From Paenibacillus andongensis (GTDB taxonomy: Bacteria > Bacillota > Bacilli > Paenibacillales > NBRC-103111): 64,000 nucleotides of DNA. The stretch is from NCBI RefSeq assembly GCF_025369935.1, contig NZ_CP104467.1, forward strand, positions 2,425,001 to 2,489,000, written 5' to 3'. The translations under genes and the position numbers were made by a program. The notes below the pieces were generated by a model. That model was not told where the DNA came from. It worked only from the letters and a program-made list of their open reading frames with translations, and made no database searches. Every line of letters starts with the position of its first letter. Positions within the stretch are counted from its first letter, which is position 1. Shown piece after piece: positions 17,992 to 26,934 of this stretch.

Positions 17992-18966
17992 GTGTCTAGC
18001 ATCAAAGATGTTGCAGACTTGGCCGGGGTCGGAGTTGGCACTGTATCACGGGTTATCAATAATCATTCAAAGGTAAAGCCCGAAACGCGGGAAAAAGTCA
18101 AAGCCGCTATCCAGAAATTAAAGTATATACCAAACGAAGTGGCAAGAAACTTTAAAATGCAAAAATCGACCATGGTCGCACTACTGCTTCCAAGCATCTG
18201 GCATCCGTTTTTCTCGGAGCTCGCTTACTATATCGAGGACGAGCTCGACCGTGAAGGCTTCAAGCTCATTCTCTGCAACAGCGGTGGCAAGCCCGACAAA
18301 GAGTTATATTATTTCGATATGCTCAATCAGAACAAAGTGGCGGGAATAATAGGGATCAGCTACAACGACATTGAAGAGAGCGTCAGCACAGATATCCCGA
18401 TTATTAGCATCGACCGGCATTTCGCCAAAAAAATCACTTGCGTCACTTCGGATAATTATACCGGCGGACGCATCGCCTTGCGCGAGCTATTGAAAGCAGG
18501 CGCGAAAAAACCGGCCTTTCTCGGATCGATCACTCCCGTTTACAGTGAAACCATGCTTCGCAAAGAAGGCTTTATCGACGAAGCCAGGTCATTGGGAATC
18601 GAGCATATTGTCTATGAGGAGCCCGATCCTGTTCTGGATCATAAGAAGTATTTCGAGAATTTCTTCAAAGCCAAAGTGCACCGGGATGTAGACGGCGTAT
18701 TTGCCATTACGGATCTGTTTGCCGCCAAATACATCGATACCGCCAAGCAATATGGAATCCGCACTCCCGATGACGTGAAAGTTATAGGTTATGACGGCAT
18801 CCAGGACAATAAATTGTTCCATCCGATTCTCTCCACGATCCGGCAGCCGGTCGAAGAAATGGCCCGAATGTCAGTAAAGTTGCTGTTTCGCAAAATGGAA
18901 GGAGAAACGCTGGAGCAAGAGACGTACCGAATTCCTGTTGAATATAGAGCCGGTGAGACGACTTAG
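17992..18966 (+). CDS. LacI/GalR-family transcriptional regulator
   Basis: A 324-aa DNA-binding repressor. The N-terminal LacI helix-turn-helix reads IKDVADLAGVGVGTVSRVIN (residues 4-23), then the hinge helix region (YIPNEVARNFKMQKS). The remainder is a periplasmic-binding-protein-like effector domain (residues about 60-320) with the typical VDGVFAITDLFAAKYI and DDVKVIGYDG segments. GTG at 17992 follows GGAGGTGATCA, a near-ideal ribosome-binding site. Matching palindromes lie both before and just after the gene. It may control itself and the downstream binding-protein operon (19395 onward). The effector is likely a sugar; which one is unknown. Confidence 0.9.
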   Translation: MSSIKDVADLAGVGVGTVSRVINNHSKVKPETREKVKAAIQKLKYIPNEVARNFKMQKSTMVALLLPSIWHPFFSELAYYIEDELDREGFKLILCNSGGKPDKELYYFDMLNQNKVAGIIGISYNDIEESVSTDIPIISIDRHFAKKITCVTSDNYTGGRIALRELLKAGAKKPAFLGSITPVYSETMLRKEGFIDEARSLGIEHIVYEEPDPVLDHKKYFENFFKAKVHRDVDGVFAITDLFAAKYIDTAKQYGIRTPDDVKVIGYDGIQDNKLFHPILSTIRQPVEEMARMSVKLLFRKMEGETLEQETYRIPVEYRAGETT

Positions 18967-18988
18967 CGGGGATTGTTTTCCGAAAAAG

Positions 18989-19002
18989 TGGAAACGTTTC
19001 AA
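18989..19002. promoter_or_regulatory. LacI-family operator-like palindrome downstream of the regulator
   Basis: TGGAAACGTTTCAA shares the GAAACGTTTC core with the site at 17921-17933 in the opposite flank order. It lies 23 bp after the LacI-type gene and 393 bp before the binding-protein gene, so it may be a second operator for the same repressor. It also partly fits the CcpA cre pattern. Confidence 0.55.
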
Positions 19003-19394
19003 TGCTACAAGAAAAGGGAGTGGGTTAAGTGAATGATGTAAATGAGTTGTAGCAGGTTTGCGCTCAGTAACGCTGATATAAAGCCTTTGGCTACGGGAAA
19101 TAGGAAAAAGCTCATATAAACCAAACTGTTTATTATTGGGATATTCATGTCGCTGAATGACGCCTTTGGAATGATTGTTGGGATTTTCTTGTCACTAACT
19201 GGGTTGTGTATTGAAACATACGAACGACAAGAAAAATCCTGCAAAATGAGGTTTTTATTTTCTGCATGGGTGGTCTGGATTTATTCAACCGCAGAGTGAA
19301 AATGTTCCTATTTAAAAACTATTCTGTTAATATTAATCAAAGTGAAATAGGGAACCTTGTCGAATAGAATATAAAAAATATTAGGGGTTATTAA
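19003..19394. other. Intergenic region with a possible small membrane-protein remnant
   Basis: A plus-strand frame at 19147-19299 would encode 50 residues beginning MSLNDAFGMIVGIFLSLTGL, a plausible membrane segment. The same frame continues upstream through a TAA (MSCSRFALSN... from 19042). No ribosome-binding site precedes 19147. It resembles a remnant of a membrane-protein gene, but no family was recognised. The rest is AT-rich leader before the next gene. Confidence 0.3.
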
Positions 19395-20402
19395 ATGAAA
19401 AGTATAAAAGTAGTATCATTTGTACTTGTTACATTGCTTTTATTTGCGCTTACAGCATGCTTTTCAAGTAGAACTTCTGAACCTTCAAAAAACGAAGAAG
19501 CAACGATAGTACCTGTAGCAACAGGAGAAGTAGAACCTGCAAATAAAGAGAAAAAAGTTGTAGTTGGATTTACTTTGCAAAATTTAAACAATCCCTTCTT
19601 TATTGCCATGTCTAAAGGCGCTACCGCAGGTGCTATCCTGCACGGTGTTGACGTAATTACTGTAAGTGCTGAAGGGGACTTGGCTAAACAAACAGCTCAA
19701 ATTGAGGATTTTATTGTAAAAAAAGTAAGTGTGATTTTGCTAAATGCGGTAGACTCCAAAGGTATAGCAGGCGCTGTTAGTCAAGCTAAAGCGGCGGGAA
19801 TCCCTGTCATTGCCGTTGACGTAGGCGCAGATGGTGGTGTGAACACGGTTGTCAGCTCAGATAACTTTCTCGCTGGAAAATTAGCAGGAGAATATATTGT
19901 TAAGCGTTTGAACGGCAAAGGTAATGTTGTTGTTATTGATGGTCCTCCAGTATCTGCTGTAACGGATCGTATCGCGGGGTTCAAAGAAGCCATTAAAGCG
20001 GCTCCTGGAATTAGAATAGTGGCTCAACAAAATGGATACGGCAATCGTGAAATGTCAGTTACCATGATGGAAACCGTGCTGCAAGTCTATAAAAGAGGGG
20101 AAATCGATGCTGTATTTGCAACGAATGACCCTTCAGGCGTTGGTGCTAAAATCGCGGTCGAACAAGCAAATCGTGACAAAGAGATGTTTATTGTTGGTGT
20201 AGACGGAGCCCCTGATGCCGTGAATGCGATAAAAGAAAAGAAAAGCTTTGTTGCAACCTCCGCACAGTATCCTTTTGATATGATTAAAATGGCGATGGAT
20301 GAAGGCTTTAAAGTTCTTAAAGGTGAAAAGATAGAACCGTTAATTAAAATTCCTGTCGATTTGATCACGTTAGATAATGTAGAAACGTACAAAGGCTGGT
20401 AA
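19395..20402 (+). CDS. Ribose/xylose-type sugar-binding lipoprotein beside a two-component system
   Basis: Type I periplasmic-binding-protein lipoprotein (335 aa, RbsB/XylF class). Lipobox FALTAC places the lipidated Cys at about residue 22, followed by a 30-residue linker. The binding fold starts KVVVGFTLQNLNNPFFIAMS and includes VVVIDGPPVSAVTDRIAGF and VFATNDPSGVGAKIA. It is a close paralogue of the binding protein at 24277. Unlike that one it is followed at once (38 bp) by a YesN/YesM pair rather than by transporter subunits. This matches the XylFII-LytS-YesN arrangement of clostridia, in which such a protein is the extracytoplasmic sensor subunit. A sensing role is therefore inferred; transport is the alternative. 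Confidence 0.88.
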   Translation: MKSIKVVSFVLVTLLLFALTACFSSRTSEPSKNEEATIVPVATGEVEPANKEKKVVVGFTLQNLNNPFFIAMSKGATAGAILHGVDVITVSAEGDLAKQTAQIEDFIVKKVSVILLNAVDSKGIAGAVSQAKAAGIPVIAVDVGADGGVNTVVSSDNFLAGKLAGEYIVKRLNGKGNVVVIDGPPVSAVTDRIAGFKEAIKAAPGIRIVAQQNGYGNREMSVTMMETVLQVYKRGEIDAVFATNDPSGVGAKIAVEQANRDKEMFIVGVDGAPDAVNAIKEKKSFVATSAQYPFDMIKMAMDEGFKVLKGEKIEPLIKIPVDLITLDNVETYKGW

Positions 20403-20440
20403 CAATTTTCTTAAAATATGAATGCGTAGTGGAGACGTGT

Positions 20441-22045
20441 ATGTATAAACTAATCATTGCAGATGATGAAGATAACGTAAGAGAGGGAATACGGGATAAC
20501 CTAAACTGGCAGGAGTTGGGATTTGAGGTAGTGGGGGACTTTGAGAATGGTCAGCAGGTGCTCCTAGCCTTAGAAGAACTTCAACCTGATGTCGTATTAA
20601 CGGATATCAACATGCCTTTGGTAGATGGTTTAGAAGTGTCGCGCTATCTCTTTGAGCATTATCCCCGTACCAAAATTATTATTCTGACAGGTTTCGATGA
20701 GTTTGAATATGCGCAGCAAGCCTTGAAGCTGAAGGTGCATGACTATATCTTAAAGCCGAATACGGCGGAAGAATTATCCCACATTCTCTCCAAAGTAAAG
20801 GCGGATCTTGATGATGAGAATCGTAAAGTGGAGGATTTAAGCAAGCTTAAGCAGCAGCTTAGAGAGAGTTTGCCGCTCGTCAGAGAGCGATTCTTGAATC
20901 AACTGGTTACAGGAGAACTCCGGGAAAGTAATCTTGAGGATAAGCTAGCCTATTTGGAAATTGGGTTATCCGGAAGTCATTATGTCGTCGGTGTAATTGA
21001 TGTAGACGACCATGGTGAGCTGCAAAGATTTTATCCCGAAAGCGAGAGCGAATTGCTTTATTTTGCAGTATGTAATATAAGCGGGGAAATTATTGCAAGA
21101 AAAGCGAATGGAATCGTGTTCCAAAACAATAATGAAAAAACAATTGTCATTCTCTTCGGCGAAAATAAAGAAACGCTTCATTGCGAGGCAGTTCGCATTT
21201 TCGAAGAGATCAACCTATCGGTAAAAGAGTATCTGAAGTTTACAGTGTCCATTGGAGTAGGAGATCTATGCGCTTCTCTCAAAAAAATTCATCATTCGTA
21301 TAAGAGGGCATTATCTGCTCTGGATTATCGATTTTTCCTAGGGAAAAATCGAATTATTCATGCTGGCGATATGGAAGGAGGAAGCGGTGAGAGCATTCCT
21401 TACGATAAACATTGGGAAAAAAAGCTCATCACTGGTCTGAAGTCAGGGACGCAGCAGGAGACCGAGAACATCGTTGAGAAAATTATTGGTAATCTTAAGG
21501 AATCGTATCTGCCTATGGATCGTTGCTATATCCACATCCAGCAAATTATCGTTGCTATTCTGGATATTTTAGATGAGCTTGATATTCGTGTACCTATGCC
21601 TAGCTCCTCTGTAAGCCCATTGACTGAAATATATGGGCTAAAAACGCTGGATGAAGTGGAAGATTGGTTGAAGCATTATTGTTCACGAACCACGAATATG
21701 ATCCTTGAAACAAGAAACAACTTTAGCAAGATACAAGCTTTGAGGGCGGAAGACTATATTAAAGAGAATTACGCGGATGCAAATTTATCTATGGATATGG
21801 TTTGTAAGTATCTGGTTCTAAGCACAAGTTACTTTAGCCTGATCTTTAAAAACCATACCGGCGAAACCTTCATCAGCTATCTAACTCGGATTCGTGTGGA
21901 AAAAGCGAAGGAATTGCTGAAATGTACAGATTTTAAGACGTATGAGATCGCAAATCATATCGGCTATACGGACCCTCATTATTTCAATGTCATTTTCAAA
22001 AAAGCAACGGGTATGACCCCAACTTTGTATCGCAAAATGGTGTAG
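20441..22045 (+). CDS. YesN-type response regulator with AraC output domain
   Basis: DNA-binding response regulator of 534 aa. The receiver domain occupies residues 1-120, with acidic pocket ADDED and phospho-acceptor Asp55 in VVLTDINMP, and the conserved Lys in LKPN. A middle linker domain follows. The C-terminal 100 residues form an AraC double HTH (MVCKYLVLSTSYFSLIFKNH, then IANHIGYTDPHYFNVIFKKA). The frame opens at GTG 20429, but GGAG at 20431-20434 supports ATG 20441. It lies between the sensor-like binding protein and its kinase (13-bp gap), so the three form one unit. The likely target is the transporter operon starting at 24277. Confidence 0.9.
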   Translation: MYKLIIADDEDNVREGIRDNLNWQELGFEVVGDFENGQQVLLALEELQPDVVLTDINMPLVDGLEVSRYLFEHYPRTKIIILTGFDEFEYAQQALKLKVHDYILKPNTAEELSHILSKVKADLDDENRKVEDLSKLKQQLRESLPLVRERFLNQLVTGELRESNLEDKLAYLEIGLSGSHYVVGVIDVDDHGELQRFYPESESELLYFAVCNISGEIIARKANGIVFQNNNEKTIVILFGENKETLHCEAVRIFEEINLSVKEYLKFTVSIGVGDLCASLKKIHHSYKRALSALDYRFFLGKNRIIHAGDMEGGSGESIPYDKHWEKKLITGLKSGTQQETENIVEKIIGNLKESYLPMDRCYIHIQQIIVAILDILDELDIRVPMPSSSVSPLTEIYGLKTLDEVEDWLKHYCSRTTNMILETRNNFSKIQALRAEDYIKENYADANLSMDMVCKYLVLSTSYFSLIFKNHTGETFISYLTRIRVEKAKELLKCTDFKTYEIANHIGYTDPHYFNVIFKKATGMTPTLYRKMV

Positions 22046-22058
22046 AAGGGGCAAAAAC

Positions 22059-23834
22059 ATGGTCAAGAATCTCATACGCTATTATCGATTCAAAAGTATC
22101 CAATCTACCATTGCTGTTACTTTTTCATGCTTAATTGTGATCACAATTATCGTGATTGCATGGATGTCGTATAATCTATCCACCGCTGCCGTGAAGAAAA
22201 ATTCACGCGACTATACCTATCAACTCATGGGACAAGCAAGTTCGAATATCGATAGCTACATCACGTATATGGATAATATTTCACGTATGGTGCTTTCCAG
22301 TTATGATATTAAAGAGTATCTATTGAAGCAGGTGTTTCTAGGGTCAAGCAGTAAGGAAGACTTGAAACAGAAAATATCCTTCCAACTGAATACCGTGTTG
22401 AATACAAGAAAAGATATTTCATCCGTTCTTATTTTTGGCACGAATGGTGAGATCATCCCTTACAATGAAAAGATTAAACTGAATCCACAAGTCAATCCTG
22501 TGGAACAAAGCTGGTATACGAAGGCAATTGAAGCGAAGGGGAAGGTTGTTATTTCTTCTTCACATGTTCAAAATATGATACTTAACGACTATAATTCAGT
22601 GATTTCCTTAAGTCGTGAACTAAGCAGTGATGTTGGCGATGAAAAGCTCGGTGTTCTGCTAGTAGATTTGAACTATAGTGTCATCAATGATATTTGCAAT
22701 AAGATTAAGCTTGGAAATAGGGGATATGTTTTCATCGTGGATGCAGACGGAAACATTGTTTATCATCCCGACCAACAGAAGATTAAAGATAATCAGAAAA
22801 CAGAATTGATTTCTCAGGTCATGCATACACCAGGCAGCAGCTTCGTGACTTCAGAGGGTAAAAATAGCCGAATGTACACGATTAAAACCTCGCAAAGCAC
22901 TGGTTGGAAAATTGTCGGGGTTACTTATGTGGACGAACTGGTTTCGAATAAGCTGGAGCTGCAAACCTATACTTTTGTTGGGGGGATAGGGTTTCTTATC
23001 ATTGCGGTGGTCCTCTCTTTTATTCTATCTTTACGTATTTCAAGACCAATTAAACATCTTGAAAGTTCGATGAAAGAGGTGGAAAGGGGGAATTTCGATA
23101 TTCAGGTCGATATTCAAAGTTCAAATGAAATCGGGCATTTGAGTAATCGATTTAATCGCATGACGACCGAAATCAAAGAGCTGATGCTGCAAAATGTAAA
23201 GGAACAGGAGCTAAAAAGAAAGAGTGAGCTGCAAGTGCTGCAAGCTCAGATTAATCCTCATTTCCTTTATAATACGTTGGATTCCATTATATGGATGGCA
23301 GAGGGCGGGAAGTCGAAGGAGGTTATCCAAATGACGGCTTCCTTGGCTAAGTTATTCCGATTAAGTATTAATAAAGGTCAAGAATTAATTTCTATTTTAA
23401 ACGAAATCGAACATATCAAAAATTATTTGACGATCCAAAAAATGCGCTATAAATCCAAATTGGATTTTGATATCAATGTGGATAAGAACATCCTTTCTTA
23501 CAAAGTGATCAAAATAATTTTACAGCCTCTTGTCGAAAATGCCATTTATCACGGAATAAGAAACAATACGGGGATTGGTCTTATTCAAATAACGGGGACA
23601 CGAATGGAGAATAACATTCTTCTGCAAGTCACAGATAATGGCATTGGGATGACGCAGGAGGAGATCGAAAATATGTACCAAGAAGAACCGATGTCTGTGA
23701 AAGGAAGCGGTATAGGTGTGCGAAATGTGGATCAAAGAATCAAGCTGCATTTTGGTGATCAATATGGCCTGCAATTCGAGAGTGAACTAGGGAAAGGAAC
23801 AACCGTCAAGATTTGGCTGCCAGTCATTGAATAG
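22059..23834 (+). CDS. YesM-type sensor histidine kinase
   Basis: Membrane histidine kinase of 591 aa. Transmembrane helix 1 is near residues 17-37 and helix 2 near 305-328; between them is a Cache-type sensor (KISFQLNTVLNTRKDISSVL; RGYVFIVDADGNIVYHP). HAMP follows (SLRISRPIKHLESSMKEVER). The kinase core has the phospho-His in QINPHFLYNTLDSIIWM. The HATPase has LVENAIYHGI (N box), VTDNGIGM (G1) and SGIGVRNVDQRI (G2). It ends at a strong terminator. It should phosphorylate the regulator encoded immediately upstream, possibly modulated by the lipoprotein at 19395. Confidence 0.92.
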   Translation: MVKNLIRYYRFKSIQSTIAVTFSCLIVITIIVIAWMSYNLSTAAVKKNSRDYTYQLMGQASSNIDSYITYMDNISRMVLSSYDIKEYLLKQVFLGSSSKEDLKQKISFQLNTVLNTRKDISSVLIFGTNGEIIPYNEKIKLNPQVNPVEQSWYTKAIEAKGKVVISSSHVQNMILNDYNSVISLSRELSSDVGDEKLGVLLVDLNYSVINDICNKIKLGNRGYVFIVDADGNIVYHPDQQKIKDNQKTELISQVMHTPGSSFVTSEGKNSRMYTIKTSQSTGWKIVGVTYVDELVSNKLELQTYTFVGGIGFLIIAVVLSFILSLRISRPIKHLESSMKEVERGNFDIQVDIQSSNEIGHLSNRFNRMTTEIKELMLQNVKEQELKRKSELQVLQAQINPHFLYNTLDSIIWMAEGGKSKEVIQMTASLAKLFRLSINKGQELISILNEIEHIKNYLTIQKMRYKSKLDFDINVDKNILSYKVIKIILQPLVENAIYHGIRNNTGIGLIQITGTRMENNILLQVTDNGIGMTQEEIENMYQEEPMSVKGSGIGVRNVDQRIKLHFGDQYGLQFESELGKGTTVKIWLPVIE

Positions 23835-23847
23835 ATCCCATCCAAAT

Positions 23848-23887
23848 AAAGCCCAAGCCTGAAAGCTTCATCAGGCTTGGGCTTTTT
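23848..23887 (+). terminator. Terminator of the sensor operon
   Basis: A 15-bp perfect stem (AAAGCCCAAGCCTGA / TCAGGCTTGGGCTTT) with an 8-base loop and a T-run lies 14 bp after the kinase gene. It separates the sensing unit from the transporter unit. Confidence 0.95.
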
Positions 23888-24276
23888 ATTCTATTCAGAC
23901 AACGAAAGGATGCATAATAGAAAAATTTCAACAGTTAGAAGAGGATTTTCTATTATTTTTTGTTTTTATCGAAGGTATGATGAAGACACAAAAAACAAAC
24001 ATCTACTCTTTTAGGGAGGTGAGGTTTTAGGTAAGTGATTAGTGCCAATCATGCTTGACTTCATTTGGGGGATTTGGTTGTATCCAAAAAAAAGGAGGGA
24101 GAAAAGAACATGCTAAAGAGTTTTACAATTGGCTAACTGTGTCGCTAAACGTGGTAGACAATTGGACTCTAAAACATGTTCATAGAAAAACAATTACACG
24201 TTAATTATCACATATCTTCCTATCGTTCGCCAAACTTTATTTTAAAAAATCACCTATCATTCGGAGGAATTTGAAT
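23888..24276. other. Leader region of the transporter operon
   Basis: A candidate -35 TTGACT at 24055-24060 has a weak -10 (TTGTAT) 17 bp on. AGGAGGGAG near 24093 precedes an ATG at 24111 whose frame closes after eight codons (MLKSFTIG). This could be a leader peptide or the debris of a longer gene. A second strong GGTGAG-rich Shine-Dalgarno-like tract near 24013-24022 is also followed by no gene. It is likely the control region targeted by the YesN-type regulator. Confidence 0.4.
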
Positions 24277-25272
24277 ATGAAAAACATGAAAATGATCTTA
24301 TTGCTTTTTGTTGTATTTGCACTTTCGGCTTGTGGTAAAGCAGTGGAAACAAAACCCTCAGCAGCAACTGGGGCGCCAGCGGAAACATCAGCTAGTACAG
24401 TTAAAGCAGCGGCACCAGGGAAAAAGGTTGTTATCGGTCTGACTGTACAAAACTTAAGCAATCCTTTCTTCGTAGCAATGTCAAAAGGTGCAGCTGAAGC
24501 TGCTAAGAAACACGGTGGTGAAGTGATCGCCGTTAGCGCAGAAGATAATTTGGCTACACAAACCGCTCAAATCGAAGATTTTATTACCAAAAAAGTAAGC
24601 ATGATTATTCTAAGCTCTGTAGATACCAAAGGGATTGCAGCAGCAGTAGGTCAAGCTAAAGCAGCAGGCATCCCAATCATTTCAGTCGACACGATTTCGG
24701 AAGGCGGCGTTAATGCGAGTGTAACTTCCGATAACGTTCAAGCAGGAAGAATAGCAGGTGAATATTTGGTTAAACGGTTGAATGGAAAAGGAAATATCGC
24801 CGTATTGGATGGTCCGCCGGTATCCGCTGTAACAGACCGCATTGCAGGATTTAATGAAGCTCTCAAAGCAGCTCCGGGAATTAAAATAGTTGCTAATCAA
24901 AATGGTAACGGTAATCGTGAAACATCGCTTGCTAAGATGGAGACCATTTTACAAGCAAACGGTAAAGGACAAATCGACGCGGTATTTGCTATTAATGATC
25001 CATCAGGTATTGGCGCCAAAATTGCTGCAGAGCAAGCCGGTCGCGACAAGGAAATGTTTATCGTTGGTGTGGACGGATCTCCGGATGCTGTGACTACACT
25101 TAAAGAAAACAAAAGCTATGTTGGAAGCTCCGCACAAAATCCTTTTAATATGATTACAATTGCGGTTGAAACGGCATTTAAAGTTCTTGCTGGCGAAAAA
25201 GTAGAACCATTAATTAAACTTCCAACTGATTTCATTACGACAGAAAACGTAAAAGACTATAAAGGCTGGTAA
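24277..25272 (+). CDS. Ribose/xylose-type sugar-binding lipoprotein of the transporter
   Basis: Substrate-binding lipoprotein (331 aa, RbsB class). The signal peptide ends LSAC with Cys at about residue 19, followed by an Ala/Ser/Thr/Pro-rich linker. The fold begins KVVIGLTVQNLSNPFFVAMS. It includes VLDGPPVSAVTDRIAGF and VFAINDPSGIGAKIA, very similar to the protein at 19395. The frame opens at TTG 24271, but GGAGG at 24263-24267 suits ATG 24277. It is followed by a long intercistronic hairpin and then the ATPase and permease genes, so this copy is the transport-dedicated one. The ligand is probably a pentose, hexose or related small sugar. Confidence 0.92.
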   Translation: MKNMKMILLLFVVFALSACGKAVETKPSAATGAPAETSASTVKAAAPGKKVVIGLTVQNLSNPFFVAMSKGAAEAAKKHGGEVIAVSAEDNLATQTAQIEDFITKKVSMIILSSVDTKGIAAAVGQAKAAGIPIISVDTISEGGVNASVTSDNVQAGRIAGEYLVKRLNGKGNIAVLDGPPVSAVTDRIAGFNEALKAAPGIKIVANQNGNGNRETSLAKMETILQANGKGQIDAVFAINDPSGIGAKIAAEQAGRDKEMFIVGVDGSPDAVTTLKENKSYVGSSAQNPFNMITIAVETAFKVLAGEKVEPLIKLPTDFITTENVKDYKGW

Positions 25273-25281
25273 TATCCAATC

Positions 25282-25327
25282 ATTCCAGCGATATGGTTAC
25301 CTCCAGGGGGAACCACATCGCTGGAAT
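25282..25327 (+). promoter_or_regulatory. Large intercistronic hairpin between binding protein and ATPase genes
   Basis: ATTCCAGCGAT / ATCGCTGGAAT form an 11-bp outer stem, and TGGTT / AACCA continue it inward after a one-base bulge. No U-run follows. Such structures protect the upstream message and lower the yield of downstream subunits. Confidence 0.75.
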
Positions 25328-25377
25328 TCAATCGTCCTATTATAGATATAAACTAATAATTGGGTTGGAGTGAGAAC

Positions 25378-26934
25378 ATGGAAGCTGTACAAGCCGGAGT
25401 TAGGAAGAATAATTCCTCTGAAACGTCGTCACAAGTGCTAAGCATGCGAGCGATCTCCAAGTCTTTCTCAGGGGTTAACGTATTAAAAAACATAAACATT
25501 GATCTTCACAAGGGTGAAGTGCATGCCTTAATGGGTGAGAATGGAGCGGGTAAGTCAACGCTGATGAAGATTATGGCAGGGATTCACCGTCCAGATAAAG
25601 GCGAGATTATATACCGAGGTCGATCGATTACATGGCATAATGCCATGGAGGCCCGTGACAAAGGCATCAGTGTCATTCATCAAGAGCTTAATCTTTCTCC
25701 GAATATAACCATCGGTGAGAATGTATTAATGGGAACCAAATTTCCGAAAAATAAGTTTGGTATGGTGGACTGGAAGAAAGTTCACGAACGGGCCCAATTC
25801 CTATTAAAATCAATCGGATCTGATTTAGATCCTAGATCATATGTCTCAACCTTAAGTGTCGCCCAACAACAAATGGTGGAAATCGCGAGAGCCCTATCTA
25901 TAGAAGCAGAAGTTCTGGTGATGGATGAACCCACAGCTTCGTTAACCCACAAAGAAATAGATAAGCTGTTTATTATTATTAATGAATTAAAGCAAAAAGG
26001 TGTTGCGATTGTTTACATTTCACATCGTATGGATGAAATCTTCAAAATTTCTGATCGTTGTACGATCTTGCGTGATGGAGAGTGGATTACATCCATTCCT
26101 ATAACTGAAACCAACCCGGAGCATCTCGTGAAGACTATGGTCGGTCGTGAATTAAAGGATTTATTTCAAAAACCGCCTTCACATACGAACTGGATTAAAG
26201 GTAAAACGCCGGTTTTAGAGATTAAAGGTTTATCTGATAACAAAAATGTGAACGATATTTCGCTAGAGGTCCATTCCGGAGAAATTGTTGGAATTTCAGG
26301 TCTGGTAGGGGCTGGAAGGACGGAATTAGTAAGGGCGATATTTGGCTTATCGGATATATCAGCAGGTGAAATTCTCATTAACGGTGTTTCGGTGAAGATC
26401 TCCTCACCTGAGGATGCTATGCGACATGGCATTGCTCATGTTCCTGAAAGTCGTAAGGAACAGGGGCTATTTCTAAATATGTCAGTCAAAGAAAATATGA
26501 TGATGGCAGAAATGTTTAGATATCGAAAGGCCTCTCTTCTGGATTGGTCCCAAATAGGCAAGGAAGCCGACCAGTATATTAAAGAATTAGGGATTAAAAC
26601 GGCAAATAAAGAACAAAAGGTAGTCAGCTTAAGCGGAGGAAATCAGCAAAAGGTGCTGCTTGCGAGATGGTTGTCCATTCAGCCTAAAGTACTTTTGTTA
26701 GATGAACCGACAAGAGGGGTAGACATTGGTGCCAAAACAGAAATTCATAAAGTAATTCATAAATTAGCTAAAAATGGCCTCGCTGTATTAATGATATCCT
26801 CTGAGCTGCCGGAAATATTAGCGCTGAGTGACCGCATACTTGTTATGCATGAGGGTAAATTACGGGCAAACCTTGGGCGGGAAGACGCGACGCAAGAAAA
26901 GATCATGTACTATGCAACGGGGGAGATCAAATGA
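25378..26934 (+). CDS. RbsA/MglA-type sugar ABC transporter ATPase (two domains)
   Basis: Tandem nucleotide-binding protein (518 aa from this start) that powers the carbohydrate importer of the CUT2 class. The N-terminal domain has Walker A GENGAGKST, a Q-loop IHQELNLSPN, signature LSVAQQQMVEIARAL and Walker B VLVMDEPTASL. The C-terminal domain has the degenerate Walker A GLVGAGRTE usual in this family and a well-kept signature LSGGNQQKVLLARWL. The frame begins at TTG 25360; TTGGAGTGAG points to ATG 25378. The stop overlaps the permease start by 4 bp (ATGA), indicating coupled translation. Confidence 0.95.
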   Translation: MEAVQAGVRKNNSSETSSQVLSMRAISKSFSGVNVLKNINIDLHKGEVHALMGENGAGKSTLMKIMAGIHRPDKGEIIYRGRSITWHNAMEARDKGISVIHQELNLSPNITIGENVLMGTKFPKNKFGMVDWKKVHERAQFLLKSIGSDLDPRSYVSTLSVAQQQMVEIARALSIEAEVLVMDEPTASLTHKEIDKLFIIINELKQKGVAIVYISHRMDEIFKISDRCTILRDGEWITSIPITETNPEHLVKTMVGRELKDLFQKPPSHTNWIKGKTPVLEIKGLSDNKNVNDISLEVHSGEIVGISGLVGAGRTELVRAIFGLSDISAGEILINGVSVKISSPEDAMRHGIAHVPESRKEQGLFLNMSVKENMMMAEMFRYRKASLLDWSQIGKEADQYIKELGIKTANKEQKVVSLSGGNQQKVLLARWLSIQPKVLLLDEPTRGVDIGAKTEIHKVIHKLAKNGLAVLMISSELPEILALSDRILVMHEGKLRANLGREDATQEKIMYYATGEIK

